From: Oasisia sp. SBJ-2009
Taxonomy: Eukaryota; Annelida; Polychaeta; Sabellida; Siboglinidae
NCBI GenBank assembly: GCA_964017155.1
Contig: OZ024857.1
Span: 8,169,690-8,233,689, forward strand
Reading direction: 5' to 3'
DNA length: 64,000 nt
Under the pieces are notes generated by a model, which was given only the letters and a program-made list of their open reading frames with translations, made no database searches and was not told the origin of the DNA. The position numbers and the translations under genes were made by a program. Shown here piece after piece: positions 34,080-47,145 of this stretch; position 1 is the first letter of the stretch, and each line of letters begins with the position of its first letter.

Positions 34080-34362
34080 GACGTTTCATCGACTGTAAAT
34101 GTACATTAATGTAGACGTTATGCTTTCATATTGACGGACATATTATACGATATCAATATTTAACTATGTGTGAAGACGTAGCAGTCTCGTGTGCTAAAGA
34201 TGATTTTAAACATCCTTTCCCGCATCAAGCCAGCAAACCTGTCGTCGGGCCACCAGTCGACGTTCCATCTGCTGTAAAGGTACATTAACGTACATAATTA
34301 TTATGCCTTCATATTGACGGACACATCAGACTATATCCATATTTAGCTATGTGTGACGCTTC
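34080..34362 (+). repeat. Diverged tandem duplication, unit about 180 bp
   Basis: CATCGACTGTAAATGTACAT with CATATTGACGGACATAT and TATGTGTGA recurs as CATCTGCTGTAAAGGTACAT with CATATTGACGGACACAT and TATGTGTGA, both followed by a GACG/GACGC motif. Confidence 0.75.
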
Positions 34363-34571
34363 GGAGTCATGCGAATTCAACAGCTGATTGTAGGATGATT
34401 TAAGCAAGCGTTCAGCAAAATCTTCCGCAACACGGTGCCGCATTTTACATACGTCAAGAATACGTAAAATACGGCACTCAGACCCTAGTTGCGTCAGAGC
34501 GCCTTCTGTCGGATTAGTTATTGTTGTACCTCATTGCGTAATGCGTTAACATATAGTAAATAAAAAATTCT

Positions 34572-34830
34572 GGTAAACAAGCGTTCATCTACATAGCGCG
34601 AAATGCAAGTTAACCCAACTTTAACCAGAATAACAGTGTCGACAGCAGTAAAAATGGCACTGGCAAGTGGCAAGGCACAGTTACATTACATAAGTCTGCA
34701 GTCCAACCACAATGCAAGCACACATCTTTTGCAATACATTCCTCTGTTTACATTTGCATTTTATTCGAAATGGTCCCCACACTTCCGTATTCGCACACGC
34801 GCAGCTGCAAACATTGCAGATCAATGGACA
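34572..34830 (-). mobile_element. Dispersed repeat (SINE-like), copy 1
   Basis: Aligns with 35316-35565: GTTCATCTACATAGCGC, GTTACATTACATAAGTCTGC, AGTCCAACCACAATG, CCCCACACTTCC. On the minus strand it begins like a SINE tail reversed (GCGCTATGTAGATGAACGC). Orientation is inferred from that. Confidence 0.65.
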
Positions 34831-35124
34831 GGATGTGCGTCCGATTACATGAAGTGATTGCCCGCCATCTTGCTGTTCCAAAATCGTCGATTAAAGAGGT
34901 CATAGAACAATTTACGTCCAGAGATTACGCGTTATATTTGGAACGTGAATACTCGCATAATCACGTAGACATTTTATATAGATACATAGAAGACGCGATC
35001 GTTGCATGCGGAGGCTACTCGTAGCATGGTTGAAATGGTACGGCGGCGCAGGCAATAGACGCAACAATAGGGAAGACAATATGGCGGCCGTGCTTTGCGT
35101 CAAATAATAATATATTAATAATTA

Positions 35125-35190
35125 GGTAACTTCTATTGCGCCTAAATCCTTTGAAACCAAGCTCAGAGGCGCATCAATACAAAAGGGTTG
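35125..35190 (-). mobile_element. SINE tail-like fragment
   Basis: On the minus strand GCGCCTCTGAGC, TTTCAAAGGATTTAGGCGC and AATAGAAGTTACC resemble SINE tails of the GCGC...TATA-AA type. Weak. Confidence 0.35.
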
Positions 35191-35315
35191 AAGAATCACA
35201 AAGTCAATAAAAAAATCCAGTTGTCATCATATTGATTGATACGCCAGATTGACAGTTTAGCATCACCTTTCCCACCCATTGACGTGTTCGGTTCACGTAA
35301 GATTATACACTATAT

Positions 35316-35565
35316 CCTGGGTAAGTATTCGTTCTTCTACACGGCGCTAAATTCAAATTAATCCAAGATTAAAAAGAATAAATATAAAGACTGCCGTCAA
35401 AGTGAGTTTGATTAGGCACAAGCAAGACACAATTACATTACATAGATCGGCAGTCCAGCCACAATGTAAACACATATGGTCTGCATTATATTCCTTATTT
35501 ACATTTTGAACGAAATTCTCCCCACATTTCCATGTTCGCGCATGTTCAGTCGCGAAAATTGGCGA
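35316..35565 (-). mobile_element. Dispersed repeat (SINE-like), copy 2
   Basis: Direct-repeat partner of 34572-34830: TTCTTCTACACGGCGCTAAA, AATTACATTACATAGATCGG, CAGTCCAGCCACAATGTAAA, CTCCCCACATTTCC. Confidence 0.65.
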
Positions 35566-37232
35566 TCACCGAACATATCAATGTATATAGATAAGAGAAT
35601 ACGTAAAGTGGTGGAAGATGCAACTGACGACCTCCAAACAACGCCCCTGTAATAGTCTTAAATCGCGACCAGACGTTGTTTTTTGGATTTTCTAGTACCA
35701 ACTTAGTATTCCCAAAACGTCGCTACTATGCAGTTAATGACGGGCATAATCTTAAACACAGATTACTATTTCATTTCATGATTCAACAAGCCTGGCTTTC
35801 TGGATAGACACATTCATAAAATACCCGACGACATCCCGAAGTATTCGTGGGCTTGCACGACGTAGGAATATCGACCATCTGGTGTGGCTTTCAACACGTT
35901 CAATAGTCATCCGTTTTCCTCACTCGTGACGCGATGTACGGCCCTGGCCAGTTGCTTAACACTGTCAGATTACGACGATAAAAACTAAATGAACTTCGAG
36001 CTGGCTGCCTCTAAACTAATCTGCCTGTTTCGTTGGAGAATGTGATTTGCTTTGAATGGAACGTCGTTAGAATATATTCTTAGACTACGGAACTGACTAC
36101 GTCGTGGCGTGAAGCTGGAACTCTGTGTAATATGTGCCCACTGTAAATGTCACGACCGTTAGATCTGGAGTTATTATTGAATGTTTGGAGTGGCTACCAA
36201 AGGTTTGTTTTATTATGTTTAATATTACACTAAGTACAATATTGTTCTAATCTAAGGAGGCTTTTCGAAATGCAAAGCGTCGATGCTGTGTCACAGGGGA
36301 CATTATATATAAGACACCTAGAGTGATACAATGGCGATGTTGACAGTTTTCAGTATAAAAGATCACCGTTGAGGAGAAATAGTACTAAAATGGACTTGCG
36401 GACCTTGTCACTAACATTGTTAAGAGCTGCTAAATCCGATTGTGCAATTTAAAATCAATTTTGATAATTGACAGTGATGTTGAATACCTGAAAACTGTCA
36501 ATAGCATGACGCGCCAGTGAGATGTGGTCATTGGTTCGTCGTGGAAATAGTGTCCTCGTGGATTGTTGCGTTTTGAAACAAAACATAATTAAATTTAACA
36601 ACGGATATTGCTTATTGCTAACTTTTTCCTTAAGATATCTTTATCTTTATTGAAACGGTCTCCTGAATAGGACATGCATTCCGAAAAGATTTATAAAAAA
36701 TAGTTACCCAACAAGTCTTAGAATGAAAGGACAAACAAAGCCAGTTGGAGAAAATCGCCAAATGGAGAACCGAAAGACCAATACAAAGTGGAAGCCAAGG
36801 AAAAGGCAAACGACAAAGGACAATGGAGAGGTTTCTTGCATTGTGCTCCAACCAGAGCAAAGAGGATTAAGTCAGTTAAAGAGCAAACTCGATTATAAAG
36901 AGCTAAATCGGTCTTACGAGCTCATAATGACATTAGCGGAAAAAGGTCCCCAACTGTCTCCCGGAACGAACCAAACAGTAATTCCAGTTTCCAATAAGCA
37001 TTTCTACGAAATCTACGATTTAGTTTCATTTTTTGAAAACAGGAGTCTAAACCAATCATATCATGGTTTGAAAACAGGAGTCTAAACCAACACGCTGTAG
37101 ATATAACAATCGGGATTTCTATGTAATAATCCTCGTCAGCATGGTTACTTATACAACATATCTGATACCGGGAAATGCATTTACAATTAGCTATAGCAGA
37201 ATGTAGCTGGTTAGTTGGAACGCGGTTAATGT
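35566..37232. other. No gene recognised
   Basis: AT-rich sequence. TTGAAAACAGGAGTCTAAAC occurs twice within about 35 bp (37035-37090). Open frames up to 120 codons show no similarity. Confidence 0.5.
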
Positions 37233-37420
37233 CGCGCGGTAGTGTAGTGGTTAGCACTTCCGCCTGGCATGCCGGCGCCGCGAGTTCAATACTCCGACAG
37301 GGCAGTGATATATTTGGTGTAAAACCTGGCTCTCAGCATTGGGAACTGGGTATCCTTCGTGACTCGGATATCACGATGAATGTCGGCTCGTCCTATAACC
37401 AAATATGTAGAGACTAGCGA
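37233..37420 (+). mobile_element. tRNA-derived SINE (third type)
   Basis: Head GCGCGGTAGTGTAGTGGTTA then GCAC (A box), followed by CGCCTGGCATGCCGGCG and GAGTTCAATACTC (B box) at the spacing of a tRNA. It does not close a full cloverleaf, so I call a SINE head rather than a tRNA gene. End uncertain. Confidence 0.5.
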
Positions 37421-39440
37421 GCTAATGGAACGTTGCCGAGCGTTGGAAACAACTATATCTGGAAATGTGATAACTGCTGTCGTTGGCGTACAGACATATG
37501 TGTGCGTGTAAAGCAGCATTATAATAAATAACAAGTTTCCGTTACCTCTCCCATACAGGTGCAACCTTTGTGGTTGGTCTGGTGTTGAAAAAGGGTTCCG
37601 CTTAGGTTTGGTTATAAGGCTAGAGTCAGGATGAAGGTTAGGGTTAGGAATTGGGTTAACTTGACGAGATTTACGTCTGATTACATGCCTGGTTATGCGA
37701 GATAGCCAAAAGTTCGTTCCTAGTAAACCTAAAAACGGCCCTGCAGTTTAGCCTATGGAAATCGAGATACTACACTTTCCACACATTTGTTGTTAGACCA
37801 GGCACGATTAGTCGACAACCAAATATAATTTGCCAGGATGTATTGAAAGAGATCACAGCGAAACACGTTATTGGTTGAAGGAGCAAATACGGCAAAGATC
37901 AGTTTCTTTGTTATGGTAATTTCCGGTTCATTCGCAGTTACAAATGCACGTTAATCCTTTGGGCCGATAGAAGGGTCTATATACCCAGTAGGTATGTCGC
38001 CAGGACATTTCTTGTCTGTGTATTCACACCACATGCTAGTAAATATTTACATTACCGTGATATTAATTAATCATATGCAAATATATAGTGGGTCTACAGT
38101 GGAACTAATCGTGCATGATTATCCAGGTCGCTTTGCTGATAATACAGCCATGTTGAGAATTTCATTTGAACGTTGCTGTTTAAAATTGCAGGCACGCTCT
38201 CGTCCGGTAGGGCGCAAAATGCGAACTCGGCTATTGTAGCCGGCGTAGTATTCATTGCAATGTAAATAACCCGCTGCCAATAAGTAGGTGTCGATGCCAG
38301 CGATCTCTTTGAAATACAAACTACCACAGTGATTTAGTAGTTACCGGGCAGAGAGCCAGCCAATGTACGTGGCGTTGGCTTATTGACGACGAAAAATACG
38401 CCATGGCCGAATAACTGTCATGTAAACAAATAAATATAGGAGTCCGGCTTTGACAAATGACATGTCATAAGATATTTCGGTTAATGGACTACGTAGTCAT
38501 TAATGGATTGAGTAAGTCATTTGACCTACACGTTAATTACACTAATAGTCATAGCCGTTCTTCGACATACGGGTGAGTCGCGGTTAATGACATGTTAGTT
38601 GATGGTTGCGCAATGGACAATGCACAAAAGACTGTAATATATACAACTCTTCAGTAGTGCGGTCAAAATGAGTGATACACACCGACAGCGATCAGACATC
38701 ATCCGTGATCTGGAATACTGTTCTCCTTTTCCATCAATGTCCGCGGTGCGATCAGCCTCGATTCTCATTGCTGATTTTTGTATTCCAATCGTTCCCCATC
38801 GTTCTTTAACGCAAACCATCTCCATTGCCACGTTCACTCTTACTCTCCATTTATCTATCAGTAATCCATCAATTCATCAAATCTGCAATTTCCAGAAATT
38901 GATAAGAAAATTCATCATTACCTCCAACATCAACATCACCTCCATCCCTCTTCCATCCTGCCGATTCTCTTTTTATACAATCTTCGAACTCAAGTCGTGA
39001 TCAACTTCGTCCCTCTTTCCCTTCTACGACCAGGGCCTGTGCTTTCTTCGCTAATCATTGGTCTCTAATTCTGACGTTAGCATGTAACTTCGAGACACGG
39101 CAAGAACCAACTTGCATCACTGAAATAATCGTTAAACTACTACTCGACGGTAAAAAGAACGCACCCAATATAGACAACATCGTACGTGACCGCTCTGACT
39201 CGAGAGCGCTGTTGCCAGCAAAGGCTAGCGACCCTCATTTGTCATGATCGCCACAACGTTGTGTTCGTGACTGCGACAGAATCGATTAACTTTTCCATTT
39301 CACTTGACAAGTAGGTGTTATTGTCGAACCCCCTCAGAAGCTGCTTCATTGAAAACAAGGCAGGCGTGCAAGAAAAACATTGGCGAGACGGGCGAAAGAA
39401 CCGCGTGGTCCTGGAATGGTACTGACTGGCAGAAGATAGC
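37421..39440. other. No gene recognised
   Basis: Contains a short GGTTAGGGTTAGG stretch near 37640 and a GATGATGAT-type stretch near 39480 at its edge. Open frames at 38595-39000 on both strands show no family similarity. Confidence 0.5.
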
Positions 39441-39469
39441 ATAAGAAGGGCAGATCTGGTAGATCTGGT

Positions 39470-39552
39470 GATTGTGATAGTAATGATGATGACGGTGATG
39501 ATGGTGATGATGAAAGTGATTATTAATGTTATAATGATGATGATGATGAAAA
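39470..39552 (+). repeat. (GAT)n-like degenerate microsatellite
   Basis: GTGATAGTAATGATGATGAC and further GATGATG units. Confidence 0.75.
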
Positions 39553-39914
39553 AGAATCGGGCAAGTGACTGCGTGAAAAACGATAGTGGCCACTGATTTA
39601 TGTTCATACAACTCCTAGTAGAGGCATATAGTGTCGTGCATCGAATAAACAGTTTACGTACCACTTTGCTCATCCCCTAATCGGAGGATTGATGTTGTGG
39701 TAATGCGGTTGCGTATGTAGGAAGTCGGAAGAGGGGAGGGGAGGGGAGGGGACAGCCAACGCTTTCGAACAGGTAAAAGCGCAACCAGTTTGCCTTGTAC
39801 AAGCGCAATACGGTATTGACTATGTTCTAAAGTTAACACGGGAGTCATGATCTAATGCCTCATCCATGTATGCCACTGTTGTCATAAATTAACGGTAATA
39901 TCTACCAGAAGTCA

Positions 39915-40577
39915 GTCGACTAATGTTGTCGTAACAAACACAGCAACAAACCTGCTTCAGAGGCGATCTAGGAGAGTAGTTTGGCAGACAAAACCCAGCA
40001 ATTGCATCTCCAGGAGAGCCGCCGAAAACAGCTTAAGACTCGCCAAAAACGGCCGATTGCACCACCTTTGTGGTATGGCCGCTAAAAACGAATCGGGGAA
40101 TTCCAAACCTCTAGAGGAGAGAGTGGGAATACCTATCATGGACACATTGCAAAGATCTAGAGAGCACGTGCTCCAGCCGCATGGAAGCGCCCAAGCGCTT
40201 CACCCCGAATTGGACCAATTGTGTTATTGTAGGAACGAGCAAAACAAACAACTTGCACTGTAACATCACTTCGGACAGCAAGAGTGATGCTCATCCACTG
40301 AGCAAAATAACCTGCTTGCTACTGAACACATCACTTCTAACAACGCGAATGATGTCGTAACGAACAGGACAACCTACCTGCCACTGTACACATCACTTTT
40401 AACAACACGAATGATGTCGTAACGAACAAAACAACCCGCCTGCAACTGATCACATAACGTCTAACAATATGAATGATGTCGCAACGAACAAAACAACCCG
40501 CCTGTAACTGAACACATCACTTCTAGCAACACGGATGATGTCGTAACGAACAAAACAACCCACCTGCCACTGTATAC
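39915..40577 (+). repeat. 62-bp minisatellite with an internal interruption
   Basis: Four to five units between about 40263 and 40577: ATCACTTCTAACAACACGAA, TGATGTCGTAACGAACAAAA, CAACCCGCCTGCAACTGAAC. Part of a unit (ATGTTGTCGTAACAAACA) also lies at about 39925. So about 300 bp (39958-40230) appear inserted in the array; that insert shows no family I recognise. Confidence 0.82.
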
Positions 40578-41139
40578 ACGACTCCGAGCTGCAGAACAGT
40601 CACTGCTATGTCTCTCGCTGACACCATCGTCGCTTGCGTGACAGACAAAAGTAATCATTCGTGTCGCCCTGTCCCGCGCCTGTCCCGTCCCGCGCCTGTC
40701 CCGTCCCGCGCCGCGCTCTCTCACTCACGGTGCAAAAGCGCGAGCCGAGTCCTTATCTACGGACTCGATTACTGGGCTCATCTCGATCGTGGCATCCGGC
40801 CGCACGGTAGAACGAGCGTCGATATGGCACGCACTGGGAAACGACGCACTTGTGGACACGCAAACATACACACACGTGTGCCAGGCGGACAGACATCACT
40901 GCAATGTCTCGACGCTCTGTCGAACCGAGCGGCGAGCGGCCGAGGGCAAAGTTATGCGGGAGTCTCGTGACCGCGCCTCTCGATGATACGCGCGCCGCAG
41001 CATTAATTGCGGTGTTTCCACCCGCTGGGTGTCAGTTCGGTCGGCATCGGGGAACAATGCGATCACGTCGCGAGAACGGAACGGAAACCGGAAAGAGGCT
41101 GGCGTTGTCACCATTGACAACAAGAGGGAAAGAGGGGGA
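40578..41139. other. GC-rich stretch without recognised gene
   Basis: Locally CpG-rich, with triplicated CCCGCGCCTGTCCCGT-like units at about 40671-40710. A promoter or exon is conceivable, but no splice-bounded coding signal was recognised. Confidence 0.4.
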
Positions 41140-41319
41140 TACAGAGAGAGAGAGAGAGAGGGGGGGGGAGAGGGAGAGAGAGAGGACGAGAGAGAGAGAG
41201 AGAGAGAGAGAGAGGGGAGGGTGGGAGGAAGGGAGGGAGGGAGGGAAGGTAGGAGGGATGGAACGAGAGAGAGCGAGAGGAAGAGAGAGGAAGAGAAAGG
41301 AGAGAGTGGGTGTGTGTTT

Positions 41320-41358
<39 letters not shown>

Positions 41359-41456
41359 GGGAGGCAGGGGGAGATGGAGTGAGGGAGAGAGGGAGGGAGG
41401 AAAGGAACGATAAAGAGATGGAGAGAAGGAGAGAGAGGGAGAGAGAGAGAGAGAAA
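41140..41456 (+). repeat. (GA)n/(GGGA)n purine array
   Basis: GA, GGGA and GGAA units over about 310 bp, almost entirely purine on the plus strand. Confidence 0.95.
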
Positions 41457-41794
41457 ATGAACGGAAATAGGAAAAATGAGCGTTATATACATTCTATTCA
41501 CATCTAAAAAAAGAAAATTAGGTCGTATAATTGAAATTCGACGACAAAAGAAAGACAGTTGCATACTTTCTTAATAACATTCTTAATAGAGCCCAGTTGT
41601 GTAGCAGTTAAAGTAATATTGTGATCAAGCTTGCCGTACGTAAATTGAACCAAATATATTGAACCGTTGAGTATGCAAATGATATATCTATGCAGATTCT
41701 GGTGTATACAAATCATAACACCAAACCAATTAGTTTCCTAAGTAATATTCGCGAGATACACATAGTATATAGACAGTGACGTGAAATCGTCGAC

Positions 41795-42260
41795 TTCTCT
41801 ACTATTCTCTACTATTCTTTACTACTTTACTATTGTCTACTATTGTCTACTATTCTATACTATTCTCTAATATTCTCTACTATTCTCTACTATTCTCTAC
41901 TATGCTCTAATATTCTCTACTATTCTTTACTATTATCTACCATTCTCTACTATTCTCTTATATTTTCTACAATTCTCTTATATTCTCTTATATGTTCTAC
42001 TATTCTCTACTATTCTTTACTATTCTTTACTGTTCTCTACTATTCTCTACTATTATCTACTATTCTCTACTATTCTCTACTATTCTCTATTATTCTCTTC
42101 TATTATCTACCATTATCTACTATTCTCTTCTATTCTTTTCTCTTCTCTTCTATTCTCTTCTCTTCTCTTCTCTTCTCTTCTCTTCTCTTCTCTTCTATTA
42201 TCTAGTATTATCTACTATTCTCTACTATTCTCTACTATTTTCTAGTATTCTCTAATTCTC
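41795..42260 (+). repeat. 10-bp minisatellite CTCTACTATT
   Basis: About 45 units of CTCTACTATT and variants (TTTACTATTC, CTCTAATATT), with a TCTTC-rich part at 42120-42190. Tyr/Ser/Leu open frames across it are artefacts. Confidence 0.95.
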
Positions 42261-42850
42261 TACTCGTCATCTGCTACACAGCCCAAGCCAAGGTGTGCAT
42301 TCCGTCCACATTCCGCCCTGTAAGCAAGTAATCCCTGTGAGTTTTAATGGCAGTAAATCAGCCTCATATCTTCTCTCCTTTATTCGACGAGGCGTAGACT
42401 AAGCCCGAACCGCCTAGTTTCAGGTCAGATGTTGTTGCCTATTTCCAAAGAGTCTCATGTGAAACGGATTCCAAATACACGAGAAGTTGCCGTTGCGACT
42501 CCCTGCTTGGAATGTGTGGAGGTATAATTTATGAAACAACCTGTGACATCATGTTGTCACGGGATCTTGACGAGTTTATTTTCCAGTGTGACCCATTTGA
42601 TTTGCGTTTGTCTGGCTTATTTAAAACTTCCGTGTTACGTCAACGTTGTAATATGACCATAATAATTCTACATGTACTCTAGATAATTTAATTTTGTTGG
42701 TACCCATTCATAATTAACACTTCAATATATACGCGTTCTGTATTGACAAATCAACTGTATATATATTCCAAGTGCGTTAGAGGCGGTTTTGGAACGAGTG
42801 TAACTTAATAACCAAAACATTGTCCGATTTGTGTGAATGTGTTTGTGTGA
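42261..42850. other. No gene recognised
   Basis: No coding or repeat similarity seen. Confidence 0.55.
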
Positions 42851-42853
42851 GGG

Positions 42854-42885
<32 letters not shown>

Positions 42886-43035
42886 TGTGTGTGAGAGAGA
42901 GAGAGAACGAAAGAGTGAGTGTGTGTTTGTGCGTACGTGCATGTTGGTGCGTATCGCATGTGTATGCGTGGTGTGCGTGCGCTGGTAAACACGCGTAGTG
43001 CGTACGTGAATGCGTGTTTGTGTGTGCGTGTGACT
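42851..43035 (+). repeat. (GTGC)n/(GA)n/(GT)n compound microsatellite
   Basis: GTGC tetranucleotides, a short GA run, then irregular GTGCG units. Confidence 0.85.
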
Positions 43036-44632
43036 GTTACCAACAGTTGCACCGTAGGCGTTAAAATATTTATATTCCGAAAAAATGTCGGATGATTGCG
43101 CGTATTGTACCATTGACAAACTATTGCTAGAGCTATCTAAATCTTGTCTACGCTGTCAGAATGATGTATCACATACGAGATTCTGGATCCAGTCGTGATG
43201 CAAGTAGTCCATCTGGGTTCGCTCTCGCCTTCATGTTTCATGAAACATAGTCGATCATTCCGTAACTGAACACATGTGTATTTATCCATCTCGGAAAAGA
43301 GTCCTTTCCGATCATATCCTGGAATCTACGCGTTCCTTTATTCGCAGTCGTGCGGTGTCTATCCTACCTACTGTGACGTAGGCCCTTTTAGCTGTCGCCA
43401 GTGGAGTTAATTTCGCGGGTTGGACCTATTCGGTGGGTAACATTTGTTTCGTAGCGTCTGTGTGATCGCAATATCGACCGATCAATCGCGATCTAATTAA
43501 ATAAAGTCTACTCGACGCAGACTCGGTGTTTATCGAGTAACGCGATCGATTTCGTACGCTGATATGATCGTCGAACCTTCTCCGTCGGTGACAAACGGCG
43601 CCCGAATAACGAACGCTATGTCTAAACGGCAAACGTCGCTGAGACGTGTGGATATGTTTGTTTGTGTGGAACTGGTGACGTCATTTCTAGCGTTCTTCAT
43701 AATATGGCACATTTGGTTACCCTATCTCCCCGTTTTCTCGGTGTGTACCACTTTTGAAGTCTTTGCGTTGTGTTCCTATATGGTATCGTATACTATTTAT
43801 TATCTATACCATTACATAGGGAATCCGGGCAAAATTAACCAAAACTATTTGGCAGCCAATATTGCTAGTACAATGCAAGAAGGAGAAAAGTTGATGGTTG
43901 ATTTCCTTTCACATAGAACTAAGCCAATGCACTCTCCAGTAAGCAACATTCTTATTTGCATTCACTACAGAGTCATGCCCTGTAACAATGACCTGTCCAG
44001 TTCCGGTCATCTAATTCTTATCTTCTTTTTATGCCTAGAATTAACACTAGCATTGTGAGTGTGGCTTTTTATGAAGTATTCTAGAAGTACTGTTTAAGAA
44101 AATAATGACTTCGAAAAATACGTCTTCGGAAAGTGCTTCTTCAAGAGATGCGATTTACTGAACACCGATGGTTCTGTCGTACTCTGCACATGGGCGTCGA
44201 TCGGTGGGGGACGAGGGGGACGCGTACCCCCACTTCTCAGCCTGAGGGATACAGCATGTGATATGTCCCCCTCCCACTTTTCAAGTTCAGAAAAAACAAA
44301 TTTATAGCGAGACTGATTACTCCCTCTCTTAAAAAACCCACATCGGTCTAGTAATAAAATTAATATTCGAGTTCAGATATAAACTTCCGACTACCCAATG
44401 GAAAAACACTAGATAAACTGCTTAGTTGGCCGCAACCCGCAACTTGATCTTAGTCCTGTAAATATTCATCATGCCGGGCCCTATCATTTTGCATTATAGT
44501 AGGCACTAGCCATCAAGCATATTACAGATGATACATTTTTTTTTGGCCTTTAACCCCTTGGATTGCAGCCTGTTCGCCCTGGTGGATACTTATCGCCTAC
44601 GGCAGAACCAGCGGATTCCTGCACTTTTTGCA
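43036..44632. other. No gene recognised; one unexplained 164-codon frame
   Basis: The open frame 43564-44058 (+) begins ATG in a CpG-rich context and encodes hydrophobic stretches (VTSFLAFFIIWHIWLPYLPV, ICYL-like later). I recognise no family, so it is not listed as a gene. TGACGTCA at 43675 lies inside it. Confidence 0.4.
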
Positions 44633-44800
44633 ATTTGATCCCATTTGAGTGATGACAAATTTCTTTGCCAAAAGGTGGATTGGGAAGACCTACACAGGCA
44701 CCCCCGTAACCTCTGCATCTTGCCACTCTATGAATCAGGCAAGCAGTTATGGGTCCAAAGTCTACCCTCCAAATGTTCAGTGATCGGGGTGGGCCATGGC
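44633..44800 (+). repeat. Dispersed repeat, copy 2 (unclassified)
   Basis: Plus-strand partner of 8275-8450 (-). Its right end carries GGGGTGGGCCATGGCCCC where the other copy has the long C/G run. Confidence 0.8.
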
Positions 44801-44929
44801 CCCTATTCAAATACAGGTAGCCAACATAACTAATAGCATAACATAAAGGTCTTTTTATTTTAGAATTAGCACCAGACCAACAATTATATTTTATATTTAC
44901 TAAAACATTTATATGTATTTCGGTCATAT

Positions 44930-45250
<321 letters not shown>

Positions 45251-45703
45251 TAAAGACATATCATAATATATGACTCTGCAATAGTCATACTATAAACCCC
45301 AGCAAGAAACCGGTGATTACCTAGGTACAACTCATAAGAAATGACAGTCGCATATGAATTGCTTTCTCGCTTGCGCGTCTTATTTTTCCAATACCTTGTT
45401 CTAAAAAACAACGATGATTTATTGCGCGGCAGCGCTGGGAAAAAAGTCGCACTTAGCGACGTGTCGCGCCGTGTCCATCAATACATCAGCTCCATAGCGA
45501 GCCAGGCGCGGTCGTGAAGCGTGGCCATCTTATGTCCACCTCAGGGAGATATGATCACGATGGGTGGTCGACTCGGGGACGACTCACTTGGTGTGGCGGG
45601 GAGGAGATGTTTGTAGGTGTCTAGATACTGAAAATAAACATTGGCAATGACAATACATCTATGTCTTTCTCTCTACCAGTACTACCAGTAATGTATTATA
45701 TAA
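45251..45703. other. No gene recognised
   Basis: Unique sequence up to the left end of the palindromic element. Confidence 0.55.
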
Positions 45704-45841
45704 TAGTCTAGTCGGAAAAGGGGGGTACCGTGCACCCCATGAAATATACTTTTAATTGGTATCACTAGATCGGCAAAAATACCTAGAAAACGGTTTGCTA
45801 TGTTAACAAGTCATCAAAATGTCCCACGTATCGTTTTTATG

Positions 45842-46215
45842 CAAATTAGTGCCGCCATTATTGAAAAATATATTTTTAACTGTATCTCAGCCAGTATTGC
45901 AGATAACCGACAACATAAGCTATATAGACCCATGTTATGAGGGTCAGCGACCATAATAAAGTTATTGTTAACATGATCACATGTGTCTTTGACAGTTTAA
46001 TATGCAAATTAGTGCCGCCATTACTGAAAAATCTATTTTTCACCATATCTCGGCCAATATTGCACATAAAAGCCTGAACCAGACCCATGTTTTCAGGGTC
46101 AACAATCATTAAAGGACCGTTCTTGAATTAACTACGTGTGTTCCTGACAAGCTAAGCAAATTATAAAGTGCCAGCATTATCGAAAATGTGACATTTACGC
46201 TGTATCTCAGCCAAT
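45842..46215 (+). repeat. Three sub-repeats of about 157 bp in the left arm
   Basis: GCAAATTAGTGCCGCCATTA recurs at 45842 and 46003, with a decayed form at 46157. Each is followed by TATCTCAGCCAATATTGCA-like sequence (45886, 46047, 46201). The inverse set lies at about 49835-50215 in the right arm. Confidence 0.85.
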
Positions 46216-46480
46216 ATTGCAGGTAAGTTGAGAGGGTTTTTTGAGGGCATTTACTTAAGAAATCGTGTTCTTTTTATGACCAAAGGTTGATATGGGGATC
46301 TATTCAAGGTATTGTAAATAATGAAATTCCACTAAGTTCATTTACCAACTCGCTTACTGATCCAGGTAAACAGCAAGCCAGAATGATCTTTTCTTAGGTG
46401 CCGCGCCTCAACCTCCGATGGGCTTCATACGATAAGTGTTAGATCATTATTCACCCTCGCTTTAACTGAAATCGTCAAAG

Positions 46481-47145
46481 TCAAACTCGTCCTTCCTCGT
46501 TTCTCCCCTCTTCTTCTTCTTCTTCTTCTTCACGATCACCAGTGTCCAGGAGATCAACCAGTGAGTTTGGTAACGCAGCATCGCAGGACCACACCGGTCC
46601 CAACACTCCATCCTCAGTCCTTATCCACCCTTGACCATCATCAGGGATTTGGTTTTTCCAGGATGGATTTGTCAGCACGCTTATATATGGCTACGCGTGG
46701 TTCACCCGCTGGAGGTGTGGCTTAAAAGCAGGGTGGCAGGGAGGAAGGCGAGCCAGGTCGACCGTAAGTTTGGAAGTGAGTTTCTTATCTTCACCCACGA
46801 TCTTGCGCAGGGTTTGGCACCGAGGCCATCCATCGAACACTCGCGGTTCTGTCCGTACACCAGGCAGGGCAACTCTTCCAACTGCTCCAGTCCTCACCGA
46901 ATTGCAGAAACAGTTTATGACACCTAGAGTTCTTCTCCAGCTTTTTAAGGGCCCACCTTCCCTTCCCTTTGAAGGCACAGGTGCAGTCTTCTCCACTTAA
47001 TACATACATCCCAAGAAGAGTCGCACTGAAATCTTCTCCAAAAGATCCTGCGAGATCAGAGAGGTTGATTAATTGTCGATGTTTCCCTGACCCGGTATCA
47101 TGGTATACAGTCAGCTTGCTTGAAGGCGTGTGCGTGGCAAAGTGT
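46481..47145 (-). pseudogene. Inverted partial copy of the transposon protein gene
   Basis: Minus-strand frames give YHDTGSGKHRQLINLSDLAG, then SGEDCTCAFKGKGR, KKLEKNSRCHKLFLQFGEDW, and, after frameshifts, DDGQGWIRTEDGVLGPVW and SLVDLLDTGDREEEEEEEEG with a stop at 46481. It matches the plus-strand gene in the right arm from the DTGSG block to the C-terminus and lacks its upstream half. Frameshifts near 46680-46800 and 46900 make it non-coding. It is not interrupted by a LINE, so it shows the empty site of the LINE insertion at 47872. Confidence 0.8.

Noticed and set aside
37233..37300. tRNA gene
   Set aside because: A and B boxes are present, but a regular cloverleaf with 7-bp acceptor stem could not be drawn. 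More likely a SINE head.
37620..37660. Interstitial telomere repeat (GGTTAGGGTTAGG)
   Set aside because: Only about two TTAGGG-like units; too short to mean anything.
43564..44058. 164-codon open frame with hydrophobic segments
   Set aside because: ATG start and some CpG context, but no recognisable domain, no splice-supported continuation and no second exon. Left as unexplained.
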